A DNA stretch of 64,000 nt from contig CP137323.1 in assembly GCA_033182465.1 (NCBI GenBank), forward strand, positions 1,054,001 to 1,118,000, given 5' to 3'. The translations under genes and the position numbers were made by a program. Below are positions 33,991-48,484 of the stretch, one piece after another (position 1 is the first letter of the stretch; each line of letters begins with the position of its first letter). The notes below the pieces were generated by a model, which saw nothing but the letters and a program-made list of their open reading frames with translations, was not told where the DNA came from and ran no database searches. The DNA is from Sanghuangporus weigelae (taxonomy: Eukaryota > Basidiomycota > Agaricomycetes > Hymenochaetales > Hymenochaetaceae).

Positions 33991-36900
33991 TCAAGTGTGA
34001 GGAGCTCGGGGTGGACGACCCGTCGGAAGCATGTATTCAAAAAAGGCACGGTTTGGCGATGACGAAAGGAAAGAGTAATCATCGTCACTATCATCGACCA
34101 TGTCCTGCAAGTTCTCCGCACGGGTAAGCCTACTTGGTCCGGCTACCGAAGGTGGTGTCGTAGATATCTTTGGAGGCCTGATTTTAGTCCTGCATACAGG
34201 GCACGTTTGCGCCGTGTGCAACCATTGCTAGTTGAAATGGTAATCAGTAACGGAGTTTAATCACAATGCAATAACACTGTCTTACTTCGAAACATTCTTT
34301 GTGACACCAATGCTTGCATGGTTCAGCTTTCAATAGAACATCGGCATCTTTATACTAATAAACAGGGTCAGTTACTAAATATAAGAATATCAAACAAAAA
34401 CGAACATCGTCAAGACAAATGGGACACCGTGTATCGCCTCCAGGGCTTTGCCAGTCCTTGTACAGACCAGTGGGCAACGCATTGATGACATGAGCCGGTG
34501 TAGAGCGCGGCTTGACTTCGCCCACTGCCGATGCAAGGGAAAGAAGGCTCTCATACGAAGTGTCGAAGTCCTCGTCGCGCTACACTGAGGTAAGTTCACC
34601 AAGTAAAGCATGTGATGGGAAAGCAAATAACTCACGATGAAATCACCGAAGTTTCTTAATCCGGGCCTGTTCCTACCAAATCTGAAGAAAGCACGCGAAG
34701 CAGGTTCGTTCTCGAGTCTCGCCAACCGAGCGCGATGGCGGACACGAACTCGGTTGGCAGAAGAAAACGCCTCAAGCCAGTCAGAACCTTGCACATGAGC
34801 ATGCGGGTCTCCGCCTGCCGGACCTGCGCCACGCGTGCGATTTGGAGGTGTAGTGTCCGCATTCTCCGGAGGCGGTGCAAACAGCGAGGACATACTTCGT
34901 CGACGTCGGAATTGTGTTTCTGACCAGGGACGAGCAGTCGTGTGAGCAGACGGGCGAGAATCAGCATTGTCATCCCGGAGTTCACCCCAGTGAACATGAG
35001 TCTGAGCATCGTTTCTTGCTGGATTAGAACGTCCTTGATCAAGCTCACGATTAAAGGCGCCACCGAAGCGCTGCCGAAACGACCCCGGCAAACCATCCGA
35101 GCCAAGAACATTTGTGGCTTGCTGGAAACCTTCAGCACGTCCCGCCATACGCGGAGCAGCAGACGGCGTTGTATATCCAGTTCCGTGCGACGTGTTGCTA
35201 GTTGGCTGGCGCGCCTGGACGGAGCGGAGCACCATAGCGTGATGAAGAGCAAGATCACCGCTTCTCCAACCTCGTGGTGCATTCACTGCTTGAGAATTTG
35301 TCTGTCTTTCGGACTGCGGCCTTCGCCAAGGAGCGCCATAATGTGCGGACGAATCCTGGATGCCAAAACTCCTGCTATCTGCACCATCACTTGTATCAGG
35401 AGGCAAAGCAGACAAGCGTTGAAAGTGAAGAGGCGGTAAAGACGGTGGTCGGGAGGTGTCCCTCAACGACATGCTGCGACGAGGGATTTCGGAAGTAATA
35501 GTAGCTGGAGCACGACGCGGGGGACTCTGAATGTTGATACTGTTCCAAGTTCTGGCACGAGATTCTTCCAGAGGCGGAAGATCGTCGAAGTCTGTTTCGT
35601 TCGAAGCACGCCTCGCAGATCCTAAATCACTCGAGCCCGAATTTACCTGGCGCTGAGAAGCGGGAGCGTCTTCGAGCAATACATCACCCGAATAGATGAG
35701 CTGTATCATTTCATCAGAAGGGGTAGAAATGTTGAAATCGCGGCTACGATGCGTTGACGATGTATGATCTCTTCCAAATCCATACGTATCCGAGGGATCC
35801 AAATTCATCTCAAAATCTTCCCAAGGCTCTCTCAATAAGTCCAACCCCGGCACTGACGTTGTTCTATCCTCGTCCAGCTCCGATAGCGGCCTGGATCGTC
35901 GCCTGAGCACGGAAGGCGAAGATCGTCCAGGTGCCTGTCGAGAGGGACCAAATGACGGGCCAGATGCAAAGTAGGCGGCAGACTCGGTAGACGACGCTGG
36001 CGCGTCACTTGTACCGTCATTCCGATATTGCTGAGTCCCAGGGTAATCTCTCACCGGACGGACCGGACGGAACAAATCTGTCTCGATAGATGATGGTGCT
36101 GCGGTGGACTGGAGTGCTTCATCCCAGGAATCTGCCCAACGCAGAACATCCAAACTATCACCCTGTATCTGTGGTTGCGTTGGATGTTCCTGCCTGTTCC
36201 GGAAAAGAGGACGCGAAGGCACAGAAAGGCGATGTTGATCCCGCGTTTCTCTTAGTCTAGTCCTCGCCTCTGTGATTTGGAGCCTTTCCGCCTCATAGAT
36301 TGGCGGGAACCAGTTCTGCAAGAATTGCCTATTCCTTTCCGTCGCTTCGTGAGAAATTTCGCGTTCCCAACGCAGAGCCCGTGATGGCTCAAAGTTTGAC
36401 GCAGTCTGAGAGGTTCTGGCGGATCCAGGGGCCCTAGATGCACCTGTGCGAATGTGACTGGAACCGAGTGGCGACGGCACATCTTCTTCGCTGGGTCGTC
36501 GGTCGAGTACAGAAATTGGAATTTCACGTTGCCCACCTGCAGCGCGCTCTCGAGGCTGACCTTCAGTGTTAAGCATTGGCGTCCATCTTGTCGACTGATC
36601 ACTGCGAACAGCTGTTATTGCATTTGAAGAAGGGAAAAGATCAAAACATGAGGCATAGCTAGACAGAATTATCATACCTCGAGATCGGAGACTAGGGCCA
36701 GTCATCGATGTAGCGACACCAGAAGTACTCGCCTGTGTAGAAGACCCTCGATCAGTTCGATCCGTCTGCCATTCCTCTCTCCTAAGCAAATCAGCAAAGG
36801 AACCCAGCCCATCATCATTACTATTTCTCAAGGGACCAAGGATCGCAGACCTGAGGGTCGGCAAGTTCGGTCTATGCGCAGGCGACGACCTTTGAGCTCC

Positions 36901-38967
36901 GTTCTGATTTTGCGATGTGCCGAAAGCGCGCAGACGATTCAACACAGGTTCTTCTCCGCGCGAACGCAGTGGTGGCGGTGGACGACGAACCGGAGAAGTA
37001 AATCTACTTTGAGCGTTTGTCTCCATATCCATCTCCACCATCCTTTCAATCCTCCTTATCTCGCTCTCAGCATCACGGAATCCTTCGTTAAACCTAGGAC
37101 TTGGCAATGTCGAGAGCCGGAAGAATGGCGAACGCGGTGACTCTTGTTGAGTCTCACTACGCGGCTGTGTTTCCGAATTTGATCGAGAGCCAAGGCCTGG
37201 GATTGATAACCCTGTGGCAGCAGGGCCAAGCAGATCATTCCATGGCCATCCTCGGAATCTGTCTATGTTCGCTTCAGAACGCGCCTCTTCCTCCTGTTCC
37301 CTATCTCTACCGGCTGTCCTAGTCGCATTCGGTCGAGAAGTCCAACGTGGTTGATCCGCCCCATACAACCCAAGCGTCAAACTATCGGACTGATCAGACA
37401 TTTCAAGGGATAATCGCGAACTTGGCAAGGTTGGTCGAAGCCAAATAGGCGTGCCAGCATCCTCCGTCTCGCTTGTCAACATAAAACTCGTCAAGTCGTC
37501 AAGTGTCCGGTCTGTAAGACTATTGGTCGTGTTGCCGGAAATATCAAGCCTGCCTGCATTCCCGTTCGCATGGGCACGATTAAGAGACGGTGACCTGCCG
37601 CCCTCGGAACCAGATGGCGAATTGTCGAAAGCCAGTGAACGATTGGCGTTGGACAAGTCGGGTTCTACTGTGAGTTCGCGATCAACAATGATACTATCTC
37701 CTTCCTCTTCACTATCTATGTCCTCGTCATCGTCGAGGTCGAAGTGGACGGAGCTAGACAAGGGAGTCAGAGATGGTCTACCAACTGTCAACCCTTCAAC
37801 ACCCGTCGACAAACTTCTTCCCGGGGACGTCGAACCACCTATACCGGTGGCATTCGAGGAAAGTTGAGTCAGTCGATCGAAAGGATTTGAGAGTCCCGGT
37901 ACGGAGCTTGTACTCTGAGGAGCACGGTAAGGCGAGGTCCTGCGCTGCGACTCGAAATCAAACGGCGGCAATCTCGGCCGACTAATAGTAGAAGCTTGTT
38001 GATGCGAAGAACTTCCCGCCAATCCATCCGCTGCGTCAGAGCGCAACGGCGCTAATGCCCTGTCAAATGTCCGCGCACGCTCCATCGCAAAACGCAAACG
38101 CTCCGTAGCCGAGTTCAGCAAAGCATCTGATCTTGCTGTATCCAAGAAACCGCTGTTCATGCTCGTATTCGACCCGAAGTTCTGTCGGTCAGTACGCGAC
38201 GGCTCGAGCGAGGGAAATGGGTCATCGTCCGAATTATCATCACGCATCGCCACGTCTATCTCAATAGCGGGAGGAGGGGCAGGGCTTGAAGAGCGTGGAG
38301 ACAGCATGTTCGCAAAGCCCGGCGGATTCTCGGCAGTCCTGGGATTCGAACTTCCTGAACGCAAAGCCACAAATTCTGCAACAGACGGTGTAGAAGGTCC
38401 AAAGTCTAACACAGGCAGAGTAAACCCAGATGTAGTATTGTAGTTTAATGTAGACGCGTTGGTCTGTTGAGGTGAACCTTGTCCTCTTGGCGATGGGTTC
38501 TGGTAAGGGCTGGGATCAAGTAGAGATCCATCGCTTGAAGATAATGACGATACACTTGCAGCGTCCGAAGATTCCGCACTGCTGCTGCTTGCTGCGCTCA
38601 CGCTCATGCTTACAGCCTCGCGTTCCGGACCCTCACTGCGGGCACGTTTATTCCGCTCGCTTCTTTCTCCATCATTATATCCAAACACATCCACCGCACC
38701 AGCGGAGGAATAGCTCGATCCACTGCTAACACTTCGTATCCCGCTGCTTCCTGGGCCGCTTCCACTACCGCTCGCAGTTCCAGCACTACTGGAACCGGAA
38801 AGGGAACCAGAGCTGGCGTTTGCTGAGCTGCTGTCAGATCTGGAGTCCTCGCCATCGTCGACGTCGAGTCCGAACTGTGTAAATGAGCGCTTGAAGGTCT
38901 GGTGTCCCAGGGAAAGCTGTAATTGTGGCGGATTATTTGCCGCAGACATCCTCGACGACTGTTCCAT
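33991..38967 (-). CDS. Very long disordered protein with C-terminal RING-H2 domain (putative E3 ubiquitin ligase)
   Basis: Starts at MEQSSRMSAANN (38967) and runs through a huge Ser/Pro/Arg-rich, low-complexity region (over 1,300 residues) with short acidic patches such as DLDDDEDIDSEEEGDS. The C-terminus holds a RING-H2 finger split by introns: TRCPICLDD, then EPCKHWCHKECFE, then QWLHTAQTCPVCRTK, giving paired Cys/His ligands in the order C-C-C-H-H-C-C-C. After it comes a short tail ending at stop 33991. Introns lie near 36611-36678, near 34590-34636 (donor GTGAGT after FGDFI), and around the RING exons. RING-H2 proteins recruit E2 enzymes, and here the E2 gene UBC13 is the next gene upstream. 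That is suggestive only. Substrate and location are not visible. No membrane segment was seen. Confidence 0.8.
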
Positions 38968-39830
38968 GGACAGAAAATGTTCACGGCGTCGCCGAGAAAG
39001 GTGAAAGGAGGGAGAGAGAGGGAGTCGTGGGGAGATGATGAGTCTCGGTTCGGTGGCTTATGAGGGAGATGCCACGGCTCTATCCGATGCCGTCCACTCC
39101 TCTCGCGCAGTGAGCTTACCTCATACTCTGCCTTAAATGTCTTCTCTTCGTATTTTAGTTGTGCACCCTCACATCAAGGGCACGTTGGTTGATACTCCGC
39201 ATGCAGAAGGCGGATCTTACTATTAAGCATGGTTACTATGTTTACAATGAATACTCCGCCTCCGTAAGAGCAGGTGAACGGCGCGCACTCTGAACTGAAA
39301 TGAGTTACCGTTACCGGATAATGTTTCTAGGCCTAGGAGCAAATTACTACTACCATTATTTCAACCTAACGGAAGACGTGGAGCAAGAGTACTCTTCCAA
39401 CAGCCCTTATGAGTGTGGTGATTATATACCCAGCAACTGGGGCTTATGTGTGTGCCAAGGACGGATACAAACTGTATGGTAATGAGCCGCTCCATACCAT
39501 ACAGACACATTCGCGATTCACAGCCCCAAATCCGCTCCTGGTCTTTAGAACGGTATCGTGACCGATTAGAGATCTATGGGATGGGCGGCAAACGTACGAT
39601 ACAGGAGAAAAGCATCTTCACATCAGGGGCCAGTATAACCCCTATGAACGAATATCAGGTACAACACATTCACAATCTCAATCCATAAACGTTTCCTTCT
39701 ACCTTATTTCACCACCAAGGATTACTTCGAAAGCAAACTCATCTCACGCAATGAAATGAGAATTCCGTCTAGAGTCGTCACCGCAACTTTGCGGAATGGG
39801 AAGTAGGAATGTCGACGTCATTGCAAATTA
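38968..39830. other. Intergenic region upstream of the RING gene
   Basis: About 860 bp between the RING gene start and the 3' end of UBC13, both on the minus strand. It should carry the RING gene promoter. No other gene recognised. Confidence 0.45.
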
Positions 39831-41188
<1,358 letters not shown>

Positions 41189-41788
41189 GATACAGAGCTC
41201 TAGTAGGCTTTTATACTACAGACGGCCCGTAGTCGAGGCGGTCAATGATGATCTCGAGTGAGTCGGTCGTGAGCCTTACGGAGATGAATACGTAATCGTG
41301 AGGGCAACGGGCCTTTGTTTTCACGTGCCGTGTGAGAACTTCGCATTCCCTCCTTCAACAACAAAGAAACCGAAAAATGGGCCTTTGCCTCTAACACGTT
41401 TCTACATAGAGCCTTCTGGTATCGTGTCACTGTACGCGAAGAGCAATATTGCTAAGCTTGCTGTACTGTTTTGTTCCTTGGATTTCTTTATGTGGTGTTT
41501 GCTTGTGACATTTCAGGTAAGGGGCCTATTCAATTGGGCTTGTCCGTGGCTTGCTCCATATTTGAAATCTGTCCAAGCGACATCTCGACTTACTGGCCAC
41601 CTTCTCGCTACCGTTATAACTACGCGTGCGGCCGAAAAAATGTTCGCACTTGCTACTTGCCTCTTGTCAACTTACCACCACCATCTCCTCGAACTTCTAT
41701 CAAGTTCGTCGCTTTCATTCACGATAACCATTACACCGTGTCCTTCTCCAAGATTGTCTCCTTGTTTACATCATTCGTCAAAGCCGCA
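41189..41788. other. Divergent promoter region between UBC13 and the BTB gene
   Basis: Six hundred bases between two gene starts. The BTB frame stays open upstream to 41471, but those residues look like translated non-coding DNA (low complexity and Cys/Ser-rich), so I treat them as 5' UTR. Confidence 0.5.
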
Positions 41789-43051
41789 ATGGGCAAAAAA
41801 GGAAGACGAGACGCAAAAAAACTCAAACTCAAGCCACCCACTCCCCCGGATTCAGATGCAGGCGAGGCGCTGGTGAGGATAGAAGGGCGGCCCGGCGTGA
41901 ACCTCGATTTGGACCTCGGACCTATGAGGTTTATCGCCCGAGCCCCTTTCAACGAATTCGAGAGTCAAAAAGAGACAATTACACTGTATAGCAAGGACAA
42001 CATCGAGTTCTACGTATCGCGGACTGTGCTCTCCATCGCATCTCCGTACTTCAGGAACCTCCTCCTGTCTCCAGACGAATACATAAAGGAGACTAATGAT
42101 AGGATGCCGCCACCTCCCAATCATAATTGGGAACTCACTGGTGTGGGAGTGGAGATCGATGAATCTACCTCGGTATTGGACGCGCTGTTGCGATTTGTCT
42201 ATCCTGTGCAGTCGCCTGTCTTCCGGGAGCCGGTTGCCGAGAAATCGCTCACCGAGCTACCATACAGACTCATGGGACCCATTTATGATGCAGCAAAGAG
42301 GTTTGACTTTAAGTTTGTTTGCCAGGAGATCCTTGATGCTGCACATAACCTCATTTATGTCAAAGCATTTCCGGAGCCAGGTCTTGCTGCGATACGCGCG
42401 TATGGAGTTGCGTGTCGCCTAGATCTCAGCTATGACACAAAGCTCAAGGCAGCGCGTAATGCCCTTTGCGTCCCGTACCAAACATCTCCGACGGCAGGTC
42501 TCGAGGGCGAAGGTGTCAAGAGGGCTGACATTGAGCGCTTTGCAGACTTTCATAAACGTGCGCTTGAAGCTGTAGAAGACCTATTTCGATTAAGCGAAAA
42601 TGACGCGCACCCAATTGGTCTTTCGGACGTCTACGCGAGCTTCATTGCATGCGCCCAGTGTTCTGGTGCTCCTCCCAACGAGAGTTCGAATGCCATGCGA
42701 AGGGGGGCGGCGCACTGGTGGCAAATCTATGTCACCAAAGCTTTAGAAAGACTTCGCCGTGCGCCTCTCGATCCAGTCATCTTCTCGGAACACTTCTTGG
42801 TCTCGGTATTCCGTGAAGCTCAGAGTTGTCCATCGTGCGCAAGTCTAGTGCATTGGAAATGGTGTAATGTAATGCCGATGCTCGCTCATGCGATCCCTGC
42901 AAAGGTCTATGAGGTAATTAACTATCATGAGTCGAAGATCACTACTGACAACATAATCGGTTAGGTGTCTCTTGATGTGGAGGACGACGCGAACCAAAAT
43001 GCTGAGGCTGAAACAGACGATTGTGAATCAACAGAGGGATCTAGCAAATAG
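41789..43051 (+). CDS. BTB/POZ domain protein
   Basis: Cytosolic or nuclear protein with a BTB-like fold near its N-terminus, about 403 residues. The start MGKKGRRDAKKLKLK (41789) is a basic leader. The BTB core reads ITLYSKDNIEFYVSRTVLSI, then ASPYFRNLL, then EIDESTSVLDALLRFVYPV and later LMGPIYDAAKRFDFKFVCQE, the pattern of many Agaricomycete BTB proteins. A C-terminal helical region follows, with a Cys pair in SCPSCASLVHWKWC. One intron near the end (donor GTAATT after KVYE) leads to the last exon VSLDVEDDANQNAEAE, ending at TAG 43049-43051. BTB proteins often act as dimers or Cullin3 adaptors; I see no direct sign of which. No lesion. Confidence 0.8.
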
Positions 43052-43128
43052 ATTTCCGGAATTTCTTCTATAAAGGATCCCGAATGGGATACGATGTATT
43101 CTTTCATCTCCGTCTATTTTATTACTAA

Positions 43129-43578
43129 GGGCCTGATCGGTAAAAAAAAATAACGGCGGATAGCTTATCCAAAGATTAAGATCGTGCGACTCGGAGGCTG
43201 TTGTGAGGTAATTTAGTCGGCAGTACTCGGCATCTGCTGATCACTGGATTACAAACGCGATCGACACACTTGCCACATTTAGAAGTTACATGTCCCAACA
43301 GCTGATGGTGACTTAGAATTACTTGGTAATAATAAAAGTAGCTTTACTCTGTCAGCAAGCAAGTCAAAGTCTACATATCCCAACTGGATGATTTATTGCA
43401 AATGTATGATTGAGGCAGATCCCTGCCATTTTGGTACCGGAACATTACGGAAGTGATGATTACACTATCTGAACAAATAGGAACAAATAAAGAGGGAAAA
43501 TGCCGGATCCCACGTCGTTAACTCGTTATCCAGTTATCCGCCCTTATCCACCCGTTATTTTTTTTACCGATCAGGGCC
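43129..43578. mobile_element. MITE, PIF/Harbinger (Tourist)-like
   Basis: A 450-bp element with inverted ends GGGCCTGATCGGTAAAAAA and, at the right end read in reverse, GGCCCTGATCGGTAAAAAA. Similarity extends through TAACGG, about 29 bp in all. Each side is flanked by TAA (43126-43128 and 43579-43581), the target duplication typical of PIF/Harbinger elements. No coding capacity. It lies just 78 bp after the BTB gene stop, so it could affect that gene's 3' end. Confidence 0.85.
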
Positions 43579-43581
43579 TAA

Positions 43582-44048
43582 GACGAATATAGCCACTGCA
43601 GATGAAGAAGAGTTTGCGCTACTTCGGGGACTTCGGGGACTTCGGAAATTCCGCGTACCGAATGTCGATCACAACCTTGCACAAATACATCATAACAATA
43701 AAAAAAACTACGACTTTTCTGCTGTGACCGCCATCCCCAGTTCTTTCATGTTTATCTTTCGCAAAATGTACTTCGTGCTTGCTCCATAACGCTTTACTTA
43801 GTACAGCCAATCCGATACTCTTCGTTGATCCACTCGTTTCAAGCAGCCGATGAACCCGAGCTCCGTTGCTTCTCCGTTCTTGAGATCAAAAATCGACAAT
43901 AGTTAGATGCGATATCTACGCTATGGCCATCAAAACTTGATTCCACATGGATGATGAGAGTTGGTTATAAGATCGTCTCACATCTCGTCGCCGTCTCCTG
44001 CTCCCATCTGTTCATCCGGACATACAACACGACGTACACTCCATCGCC
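43582..44048. other. Spacer between MITE and membrane-protein copy B
   Basis: Contains a short GGGGACTTC near-tandem run at about 43623-43646. No gene. Presumed promoter of the next gene. Confidence 0.45.
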
Positions 44049-47000
44049 ATGGAGCAGTCTCGTGTCTACGGACCGACCACATCGGCAGTGGAGACACAGG
44101 ATGACAGTAGCGAGGACGAAATGTTTGAAAGCTTGGATGAAGATATGCCCATACCGCCCACACCGAGGCCTATTCAAAGGAAACCGACCTTGTCCTCTTC
44201 TGATGTTTCTGTTCGATTCTTCCCGCGACCGCAACCATTTTCTCCTACATTTTCTCTGCCTTCTGAATCGAATCAGTCTTCGAGCCGTAAGAAATTCATG
44301 TTTTTGTAAAACGTTTCGACTGACAACGACGAGCTTAGATGAAATATCCGTCGAAGCTCTCCCCATACCCCAGAATTTGGGTAGGAACAGACTGAGCAGA
44401 GTACGTTTTAATGTGTCAAACGGATCTCACCAAACCATTCCGACATCGCTTTGCGTATCATCATGTTCGTATAAGGATTCCGATGCGATGTCGTATCGGT
44501 GTTGATTTGTAACTCGACAGTGGATATCCCTGGTCCAGAAATATATCACCAGTTCTATCTGTATGGCATGAAACTGTATCTTTTCCCCATCTGACAGAAC
44601 TCTTTGTAGGAAAGCACAGGATCTGCTTAGCGAGGTGAAGTTCTGACATACCTCCATTAGCGAAGTAGGTTTTAATATTCCTATAGATAAAGCGTCTTCA
44701 ATTTGCTTTCAAGAGTGTCGGAGGTGCGGGACCTGCTTTAATGGCAACAGAAGCTACTTGGATCTCCTTCAAACAATTAGTAAAGCTATTCGGCCATAAT
44801 ACCTGGTCTTTATTTCCGCATTATGAGAGTTCTCGTATCGAGTGCCTGAAAGGTGAAGGGTGTTGCTTCACTAGAGTGATGTGTTCTCAAGACACCTGCT
44901 TTCAGGTTCGGCCAACTGCTCTGATTTTAAAATAGCATTCAATGAGGCGGCCGAAGCATTGAATCTAATGGATGGGGCACTCAAGAATTTCCGAAACGCT
45001 TATTATGAGTATCGTATTTCGTATCGTCTCAATAGTCTACACAATCGGCTTAAGGTACTGCTCATCTCATGATCCCTCCGTATGCCAAAGTCTTGTTACT
45101 AATGAATTTTATTTTGTTATACTATGTAGAAAGCAGCCGAACAACTATATGGTACTTTACACCCTCCATAACTACTTCACTTTACTCATACTAGCATCAG
45201 TTGCACCAACTGACGAGGAGCTCAGGAGTCAGATACAGATGCACCTTACTTTTCTCATCAAACGCATCGATATGTTGCGCGAGGACTTGAACTCGTACTG
45301 TGACAAAGGTGAGAAGAGAAGACTTGACACAATTGCTCAAAATGCTTGAAATTTACATCGTCGCTAGGCATTCCCATCATCTCTTCGGAGCAGGAAGTTA
45401 GATCTACTCGATATCTGAACTTGACGACAATCTCGACATTCCTTTCAGCAGTTACGGCTATTTTCTTGCCAATTTCGGCTGAACAGCCAGATGGCGCGCT
45501 GAACATCGCCGTGAATACGTTGTTATTCGCATCTCTGACATTCAGCATCGCGTCAGCTATCAACAGCTTGCTCACTGTGTCATGGTCCAAGTCAATCGTG
45601 TGAGTGCTAAGACTTCGGCAGATGCATGTATCAATTTGATGATGATCTTGTCACAGTCATTCTCCTTATTTTCACTTGCCGGTTCTTGCCAACGTTTGTC
45701 TCAACTCAGGGCCCATGTTTTCTCTCATTACTTCTGCTGCACTCTTCGTGGCTGGTCTATGTCTGTTTGTGTTTTCGTCTGGCCAGGTGAGTAGCCTGTC
45801 TTTTGAAAGCAGAGTAACGAGCCTGATCCTTTGTTCTCCCAGCATCCAGTAACTTCCTTGATGACCGTGGTATTCGCAGGTCTCTACACCCTCTGTCTTT
45901 TAGCACTCGGCGCTTGGCTGATAACAGAGAAGTGGCGCTTTCACCACCGCGCACCTCCTGAGGTTAGGAGTTTGATGGATTTTTCACTCTCGTTGGCTAT
46001 CATAGACAGCATCGACTTCTGGCGCCGAAAGCTTACAGAATCAGCCACGCCAAAATATGTCTCAAGACTCGAGAGCGACATCGATGATGGTGGTCTCCCT
46101 GTCAACGTATCTTGCTATCCCCGACCGAATCCTACAGCCGTGGTGCACGACAGATTGGACGGTTACAACTTCTCGGACCTACAGTATATCAGGTTGGCGC
46201 CAGTCTCGGAGTACTTCTTTTGCTAGAAGGCATGACTTTCACTTTTCTTAGGAACGATGGATTATGCGGAGGGAACAATCTCGACCTCACCGAGAGCAGT
46301 TTCCCAATGCCGAGTACTACGGCCGACTGTGCCCATCCGATCAGTCCGCATGTATACGCGGAGCCGTATTTGCTTCCTAGACACAAAATCATGGTGGACG
46401 GTGAGGATGCGGTCACAAACCCTAATCCTGTTGCGTTTCGAAGAAACGCTTTTTTGCTGCCCCCTGGATACCCTCTTACAGGAGAACCTGGTCATTTCCC
46501 GTCCTCTCATGAGACAGATTATGTCACAGAGAATCCATCAATTATTTCCTCCTATGCTCGTACCCGCTTCATGCCACCTGAAATCTCTACTCTTCCAAGT
46601 GATCTCGAACATGTTCAAGACTACTCATTCTTCGACCCCGATGATCATGCCGAGGCTGTCCAGACATTACGATCACCCAACATTCCGCCCTCACCGAACG
46701 CCACTCAAGGCTACTCATCTACGCCATTTTGCCGAAGCGATTTTCTTCGAGACATAGGACCACATAGCAACTTCATTTCTCGTTGCAGGTTAGTCAGTCT
46801 TCCGAAACAGTAAGCCGTTTTTTACTTCCAAAGCTAAGGATCTCCACTTAGATGTCCTCAAACACCATTTATTCCTCCCCGACCTATGCCAATGCCAGCA
46901 CCTATCATTCCGCCAATGGTTCGACCTACCATACCGATTGTTCATCCTTTTCCTCCCGGATTTTATCCGACTATGCCACCAAATGACGGATTAATACCAG

Positions 47001-47849
47001 CTCCAGATAGTCCTACCCATCCTGAAGTCCCGCCCGCTCCTAGCTCGGATCTGACCGGAAGTCGCAGACCAAGTAGACAGGTTCACTTTGAAGGGAGGTA
47101 TGCTATCACCAACTGCCTCATGTCTTGTAAACGTACTCTGAAATCTCATGACTACTCAAAGAGACGACGTTCGCTCGGGATCTGCGAGACGGGACAGTGC
47201 CCTCAGCTCAGCCAGATGGTATTCATACCCCAATGGCCCCCCTAGACCATCACCATACTACTCCGAATGGCGCGGACCTCCGCGCCGTGGCTCTTACCAG
47301 GTCCACTTTGCTCAACCTGAGGTGATCCAACCACGGAGACAACGTTCTAGGGCTGACCAATCCAATGTTTATCGAGCGGAAAGCTCGACTTCGATCTCCG
47401 AGCCCTTCACTGCAGAACTGGAGCAAATGGGTGCTGCACCGGATGCTCACACAATCGGAGCAATTTCTAGGCTACAAAGGAGTCGAGAACCGTCGTCAAA
47501 CCTGGACAATTTGCAGCAACGGTATCGCCAGACTGCGCGGATGGGTCGTCCAAATGATGAACTTCCCTCACAGTCGATCTCAGGTAGCAAAAGGACAACG
47601 ATAGAAACGGATATAGTGTTAGAGGGAGCACACGACCTGGAACGAAACGTAGGGCGGAGTCCAGCGATAATTAGAACGGACGCTGATGGCCATCCGCCGA
47701 ATCTTTCTGAAAGGCTGTCAACCATTGATGAGGTGACTAGATCTTCCCTTACAGATAACCTGGAAAACTTGAATTCTAGTGGAGACACCCTCGCCACTGC
47801 GCCGGAGACGATGGATCCTGAAGAGACCGAAAGAAAGGCATCTGGATAG
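44049..47849 (+). CDS. Multi-pass membrane protein of an unnamed basidiomycete family, copy B
   Basis: Paralogue of the gene at 6.1-8.7 kb. The first exon (44049) is acidic and Pro/Ser-rich (MEQSRVYGPTTSAVETQDDS). Middle exons near 44740-45350 hold helical soluble sequence (GHSRISE is a wrong frame; the likely frame has FNEAAEALNLMDGALKNFRN). Membrane segments are TRYLNLTTISTFLSAVTAIF, ALNIAVNTLLFASLTFSIAS, a segment near 45700-45780, and LMTVVFAGLYTLCLLALGAW, followed by EKWRFH. A very long polar tail follows, rich in Pro (PMPMPAPIIPPMVRP) and then Ser/Arg, ending at stop 47849. The tail is much longer than in copy A. Several introns of about 50 bp are visible, and intermediate splice sites were only partly checked. 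Function unknown. Confidence 0.7.
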
Positions 47850-48484
47850 GATTTTGAAGCGGTCTTTTCATCATGATTAGAGTGTCTGTCAATAAAATTG
47901 GTTTGATTATTTAAGCACCCCAAATTGCATCAAAGATATCAATATCAGAAAGACTGATCTGCCCTATGATTGACTGAAACGACGAGCGCTCTTCTAGCTT
48001 GTCGTTGGTCTCCGATTACATTGATGAAAACTGATTACTTCGTTCCCGACTTCATGAATATGTATCGAAAAGATGCAGAGACTTCGAAGCTCCGTGTCAG
48101 TGTCACCGATGAGAAACCCGTGGTCGAAGTCTGTCGTATGCCATCAGGTTCAAATTGCAAGAAGGTTGCGCAGTATCAACCTTGAATTGTAAACAACTGT
48201 TGAAGTCTGAAGTCGTTTATGCTTCATGAGTTTCTTGAGCCAATTTCTATTCTTTCTCGGATCGTCCTCTCAATGACCACCTCATTGCCTATTTTAGACA
48301 TAGCTAGAGGGATCACAGTCGATCCTGGGATCCCGAGATCTGCGAGGCTGAGATTTTATAACTCCGCTAACGCGTTGTCGATTGTCCCGACGCGTCCTTT
48401 AGCCGCTAAGCCGCAGCCGCCTTTCATGACGCTGCGCGCTCTTTCTTCGTCTATTCTTCCATCTAGCCCAAGAGACGCTCAGCA
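47850..48484. other. Intergenic region with a doubtful short frame
   Basis: A plus frame at 48219-48488 (89 codons) ends just as the next gene starts. Its tail (AAKPQPPFMTLRALSSS) looks protein-like, but I cannot join it to the next gene with a clear intron. It may be 5' UTR or a missed first exon. Confidence 0.35.

Noticed and set aside
41298-41788. Extended N-terminus for the BTB protein from 41471 and an overlapping frame from 41298
   Set aside because: The upstream residues look like translated non-coding DNA. The Met at 41789 starts a sensible basic leader.
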